From positions 1-64,000 of the forward strand of contig JAURYL010000082.1 in assembly GCA_030653935.1 (NCBI GenBank): a DNA stretch of 64,000 bases, in the 5' to 3' direction. The translations under genes and the position numbers were made by a program. Positions 60,618 to 64,000 of this stretch are shown here, piece after piece. The notes below the pieces were generated by a model that was not told the DNA's origin, searched no databases, and saw nothing but the letters and a program-made list of their open reading frames with translations. The stretch is from Pseudomonadota bacterium. Its GTDB lineage: Bacteria > Pseudomonadota > Gammaproteobacteria > Burkholderiales > Thiobacillaceae. Each line of letters starts with the position of its first letter. Position 1 is the stretch's first letter.

Positions 60618-62141
60618 GTGGCCGTTCCTGAATTCGAAGTACCCAAGCTGACGGAATACACCGAGGTTCCCAAGATCAACCCCGGGGTGATGGCGCACGT
60701 CAAGACCTTTCCGGCCGCCGAGGCCAGTCAGACTTTCCTGGGCTATCCCTGGGCGCTGACCGATGACTGGCAGGAGCGCGCCATCGACAAGATGGGTGAC
60801 TTGCTGGGCAAGTACCGCAGCCTGCGGGTGTTCATGGATGCCTGCGTGCATTGCGGCGCCTGTACCGACAAATGCCATTATTTCCTTGGCACCGCCGACC
60901 CGAAGAACATGCCGGTCGCGCGCCAGGACTTGATGCGCCAGGTCTACCGTCGCTATTTCACCATTCCCGGCAAGATCGCCCCGTGGCTGGTGGGCGCCAA
61001 GGACCTCAGCAAGGAAATCCTGGACGACTGGTACAACTACTACCATCAGTGCTCCGAGTGCCGTCGCTGCTCCGTCTATTGCCCCTATGGCATCGACACC
61101 GCCGAAGTCACCATGGCCGGCCGCGAGATACTCAATACCATCGGTATGGGCCAGAAGTATTCCAGCGAGATTCTGACCAAGGTGCAGAAGATCGGTAACA
61201 ACCTCGGCCTGCCCGGGCCCGCGCTGGAAGACACGCTGCTGGGCCTCGAGGAGGATATCGAACTGGATACCGGCGTACCGGTCAAGATTCCGCTCGACGT
61301 CAAGGGCTCGGAAATCCTGCTGGTTACCCCGTCGGCCGACTTCTTCTCGGAACCACATGTGGAATCCCTGATCGGCTACGCCAAGGTCTTCCACGCCGCC
61401 GGCGCTTCCTGGACCCTGTCCACGCATGCCTCCGAGGCGGGTAACTTCGGCCTGTTCAACGGTAATTACGAAACCATGCGCAAGGTTGCCATGCGGATTC
61501 GTGACGCTGCGCTGGAACTTGGCGTCAAGCGCATCATCGTCGGCGAGTGCGGCCATGCCTGGCGCGTTGCATACAGTTTCTGGAATACCCTCACGGGTAT
61601 CGGCTTTGGGGGTAACGATCCGTTCTCGATCGAGCTGCAACAGCAACTGGACCACCGCTACAAGCAGCCCATGCATATTTGCGAATACACCTGGGACCTG
61701 ATCCAGAAGGGCACGCTCAAATTCGACAAGTCACTGAACGACGACCGTGTCATTACTTTCCATGATTCCTGCAACGTGGCTCGTGGTTCCCGCATGGGCG
61801 AGGAGCCGGGTGATCAGTTCACCATTCCGCGTAACGTCATCATGGCCGTGGCCAACAATTTCCACGACATGGCGCCGGAAACAATCGGTGAAGGCACTTT
61901 CTGTTGCGGTGGCGGCGGCGGTGTGCTGACCGATGACCTGATCGAAGTGCGCGTCAAGGGCGCTTTGCCGCGGATGAATGCTTTCAACAACGTGGTTCAG
62001 GCTGATGGCGTCAACTTCCTGGCCCTGATCTGCGCGATCTGCAAGGCGCAATTCACCAAGGTTATCCCGTATTACGGTTTCGACCGGAGCATGGTCGGCG
62101 GCGTGCATCAGCTCGTCAGCACGGCCATCAAGCTGGACTGA
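60618..62141 (+). CDS. dsrK: DsrK, HdrD-like iron-sulfur subunit
   Basis: The 507-residue protein is the cytoplasmic catalytic subunit that interacts with DsrC. It has two [4Fe-4S] motifs, Cys76, 79, 82, 86 (CVHCGACTDKC) and Cys145, 148, 151, 155 (CSECRRCSVYC), and C-terminal CCG domains with CGHAWR and Cys429-Cys430 (CCGGGGGVL), the non-cubane-cluster type of HdrB/HdrD. Translation starts at a GTG at 60618 with AAGGAG upstream. Confidence 0.97.
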   Translation: MAVPEFEVPKLTEYTEVPKINPGVMAHVKTFPAAEASQTFLGYPWALTDDWQERAIDKMGDLLGKYRSLRVFMDACVHCGACTDKCHYFLGTADPKNMPVARQDLMRQVYRRYFTIPGKIAPWLVGAKDLSKEILDDWYNYYHQCSECRRCSVYCPYGIDTAEVTMAGREILNTIGMGQKYSSEILTKVQKIGNNLGLPGPALEDTLLGLEEDIELDTGVPVKIPLDVKGSEILLVTPSADFFSEPHVESLIGYAKVFHAAGASWTLSTHASEAGNFGLFNGNYETMRKVAMRIRDAALELGVKRIIVGECGHAWRVAYSFWNTLTGIGFGGNDPFSIELQQQLDHRYKQPMHICEYTWDLIQKGTLKFDKSLNDDRVITFHDSCNVARGSRMGEEPGDQFTIPRNVIMAVANNFHDMAPETIGEGTFCCGGGGGVLTDDLIEVRVKGALPRMNAFNNVVQADGVNFLALICAICKAQFTKVIPYYGFDRSMVGGVHQLVSTAIKLD

Positions 62142-62146
62142 GGCTG

Positions 62147-62164
62147 TCCGGCCCCGAGGCCGGA
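62147..62164 (+). other. Intercistronic hairpin between dsrK and dsrL
   Basis: TCCGGCC, CCGA and GGCCGGA form a perfect 7-bp stem-loop 5 bp after the dsrK stop, without a T-run. Confidence 0.7.
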
Positions 62165-62221
62165 TGGATAAATGTTACACAGGCGGTATTGCCGCACGAT
62201 TCTTGAGATAGGAGAGCGAAG

Positions 62222-64000
62222 ATGTCGGTCACTTCCAAAGACGTAAAGAAAACTGAGGGCGTTGCGTGGCGTCGTTACAAGGACGGCGAGAAGATAGGCG
62301 ACTACCGTCGTCCTCAGGACATAATTTTCCAGGCGAGCTGGACCCACAAATGCCCGGAATACGTGCACTCAACCCCGCCCTGTCAGGGTTCCTGCCCGGC
62401 CGGTGAGGACATCCGCGGCTATCTGAACATCGTGCGCGGTATCGAAAAGCCCACCGGCGGCCAGAGCTGGCAGGAATACGCTTTCCGCCGCCTGACCAGC
62501 GCCAATCCCTTCCCCGCCGTGATGGGCCGGGTCTGCCCGGCGCCGTGTGAATCCGGCTGTAACCGCAACCAGGTGGAAGAGAACGTCGGCATCAACTCCG
62601 TCGAACACTTCCTCGGCAACTGGGCACTGGAAAACAACATTGGTTTCGAGAAGCCCGGCGTCGAGTCCGGCAAGAAAGTCGCCATTATCGGTGGCGGCCC
62701 CGCCGGCCTCGCCGCTGCTTATCAGCTGCGCCGCATGGGCCATGGCTGCACCATATTTGACGACCACGCCGAACTCGGCGGCATGATGCGCTACGGCATC
62801 CCTGGTTTCCGTACCCCGCGCCAAGTGCTAGATGGTGAGATCAAACGCATCATCGACATGGGTGTGGATACTCGTCTGAACACTCGTATCGGCACGGACA
62901 TCAGCATGGAGCAGATCGAGAAAGACTACGACGCCGTGCTGATCGCCCTGGGTGCCCAGGGTGGCCGTACCCTGCCGGTTGATGGCGCCGATGCCCCCAA
63001 CTGTGTTCCCGCTACCGCCTTCCTGCGTGCCTTCAACGAAGGCCGTCTGCAACACGTCGGCAACAAGATCGTGGTTATCGGTGGTGGCGACACCTCCATC
63101 GACGTCGCAACCGTCGCCCGTCGTCTCGGCAAGGTCACTAACGCTTCCACCACCGATCTGCCGGAAATGGTGCTGGCTGGCCATACCGCGCACGACGTCG
63201 CCAGTATTTCCGCTCGTATGGGTGTCGAAGTCGTGCTGATCTCCCGCGCCACCATCGACAAGATGGCCGCCAACAAGCACGAAGTCGAGCAGGCCAAAGC
63301 CGAAGGCATCGAAATCATCGGTGGCGTGACGCCTATCACCGTGATCAAGGATGCATCCGGCCGTGCCACCGCGCTGCGTGTGGCCGAGTTCGAAGTGGTC
63401 GGCAAGGAAACCAAGATCAAGGAAGGCACCGAATTCGACATCACCGGTGACCTGATCGTGTCCGCCATCGGCCAGGCCGTCGACTTTACCGGCCTGGAAA
63501 GCTTCAACAACAACAATGGCCTGATCCGCGCCGACAAGAACTACCGCTTCCCCAACAAGCCGAACATCTTCGTCGCCGGCGACGTGATCCGCCCCCATCT
63601 GCTGACCACCGCCATCGGCCACGCCCGCATCTGCGCCGACGGCATCGACGCCTTCCTGAAGGGCGATGAACTGGATCGTCGTCCCAAGGTTGACGTCGCG
63701 CACTGGGACCAGGTACGCAAATGGGTTGAAGCTGGCCATGAGTACAAAGAGCACCACGGCCAGGAAACGGGCAGCGATTCCTGGAAGGACGTCCTGCATA
63801 ATTTCGATGACCGTTCCGGCCGCTATGTGATCCCGTCCACCGAAATGTTCCTCGGCCACTTCATGAACGTCCCGCGTAATCAACGTGGCGTGACCACGTT
63901 GGACAAGGATTCCGCGCTGGGCAACTTCGAAGACCGCCTGCACGCCCTGGACGACAAGCAGACCGTGGCGGAAGCCAAGCGCTGCATGTCCTGCGGCCTC
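62222..64000 (+). CDS. dsrL: DsrL, flavin-dependent iron-sulfur oxidoreductase (partial, runs off the window)
   Basis: The frame from the ATG at 62222 stays open for 593 codons to the window edge. DsrL is normally about 650 residues, so only the C-terminus is missing. Visible are an N-terminal [4Fe-4S] region like GltD (Cys44, Cys54, Cys58, then RVCPAPCESGCNRNQ), an FAD site IIGGGPAGLAAAY (about 155-167), an NAD(P) site VVIGGGDTSIDVATVARR (about 284), GDVIRPHLLTTAIGHAR, and a last segment with CMSCGL that begins the C-terminal ferredoxin-like part. DsrL couples DsrAB to NAD(H) and supports the oxidising role of the cluster. Confidence 0.96.
   Translation, partial: MSVTSKDVKKTEGVAWRRYKDGEKIGDYRRPQDIIFQASWTHKCPEYVHSTPPCQGSCPAGEDIRGYLNIVRGIEKPTGGQSWQEYAFRRLTSANPFPAVMGRVCPAPCESGCNRNQVEENVGINSVEHFLGNWALENNIGFEKPGVESGKKVAIIGGGPAGLAAAYQLRRMGHGCTIFDDHAELGGMMRYGIPGFRTPRQVLDGEIKRIIDMGVDTRLNTRIGTDISMEQIEKDYDAVLIALGAQGGRTLPVDGADAPNCVPATAFLRAFNEGRLQHVGNKIVVIGGGDTSIDVATVARRLGKVTNASTTDLPEMVLAGHTAHDVASISARMGVEVVLISRATIDKMAANKHEVEQAKAEGIEIIGGVTPITVIKDASGRATALRVAEFEVVGKETKIKEGTEFDITGDLIVSAIGQAVDFTGLESFNNNNGLIRADKNYRFPNKPNIFVAGDVIRPHLLTTAIGHARICADGIDAFLKGDELDRRPKVDVAHWDQVRKWVEAGHEYKEHHGQETGSDSWKDVLHNFDDRSGRYVIPSTEMFLGHFMNVPRNQRGVTTLDKDSALGNFEDRLHALDDKQTVAEAKRCMSCGL

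Overview
The window reads as a high-GC chromosomal segment of a betaproteobacterial sulfur oxidiser. The evidence is a dsr operon in the order used by sulfur oxidisers (dsrA-B-E-F-H-C-M-K-L, including dsrEFH and dsrL), the housekeeping block ndk-rlmN-pilW-rodZ-ispG-hisS-yfgM-bamB-der, and the pilB-pilC-pilD-coaE-zapD block. A PEP-CTERM protein, b- and c-type cytochromes and several c-di-GMP enzymes fit a Thiobacillus/Sulfuricella-like lifestyle. The genus cannot be fixed from this sequence alone.

Layout. 1-1.6 kb: a decayed accessory patch (truncated nucleotidyltransferase with its winged-helix partner, and an hsdS tail) on the 3' side of a tRNA-Arg(CCU), as expected for an old integration site. 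1.7-8.3 kb: dksA-like, uup, mutL, an S24 protein, miaA, and convergent zapD. 8.4-14.5 kb (minus): coaE, pilD, pilC, pilB and a CorC-like protein. 14.6-18.7 kb (minus): an HDOD histidine kinase and a REC-PAS-GGDEF-EAL regulator. 19-31.9 kb: darP/pmbA, two TRAP permease subunits, an OmpA lipoprotein, a metallo-hydrolase/ene-reductase pair, a succinate-semialdehyde dehydrogenase, cytochrome b561 plus dihaem cytochrome c, and a PEP-CTERM protein. 32-37.4 kb: a RoxA-like oxygenase, bcp, slyD, accA, tilS and a SPOR protein. 37.5-47.8 kb: the ndk...der block, with a toxin-antitoxin pair between bamB and der. 47.8-51.6 kb (minus): a polyphosphate kinase 2 and a membrane GGDEF protein. 51.7-55.4 kb (minus): a dsr-linked accessory set (TauD-like dioxygenase, unknown protein, SseA rhodanese, cysteine-less DsrC paralogue, standalone Cas6/Cmx6-like protein, 80-aa protein). 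55.7-64 kb (plus): dsrABEFHCMKL, with dsrL cut by the window edge.

How the genes work together. Reverse-type DsrAB oxidises sulfur carried to it via DsrEFH and DsrC. DsrMK connects DsrC to the membrane and DsrL is the flavoprotein partner of DsrAB. The divergent accessory set carries more sulfur-handling proteins plus an RNA-binding-type Cas6 fold, and is separated from dsrA by a region with a perfect 34-bp palindrome. The type IV pilus genes and c-di-GMP enzymes point to surface motility and attachment.

The other striking property is the density of short dispersed repeats. There are at least ten families, several inside reading frames (MutL linker, MiaA N-terminus, Uup linker) or supplying stop codons (miaA and zapD). 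One family of about 160 bp with long terminal inverted repeats, with copies at 11257-11414 and 49415-49574, is not one I recognise. I report it with the Cas6-like/dsr association and the 34-bp palindrome as the best leads.
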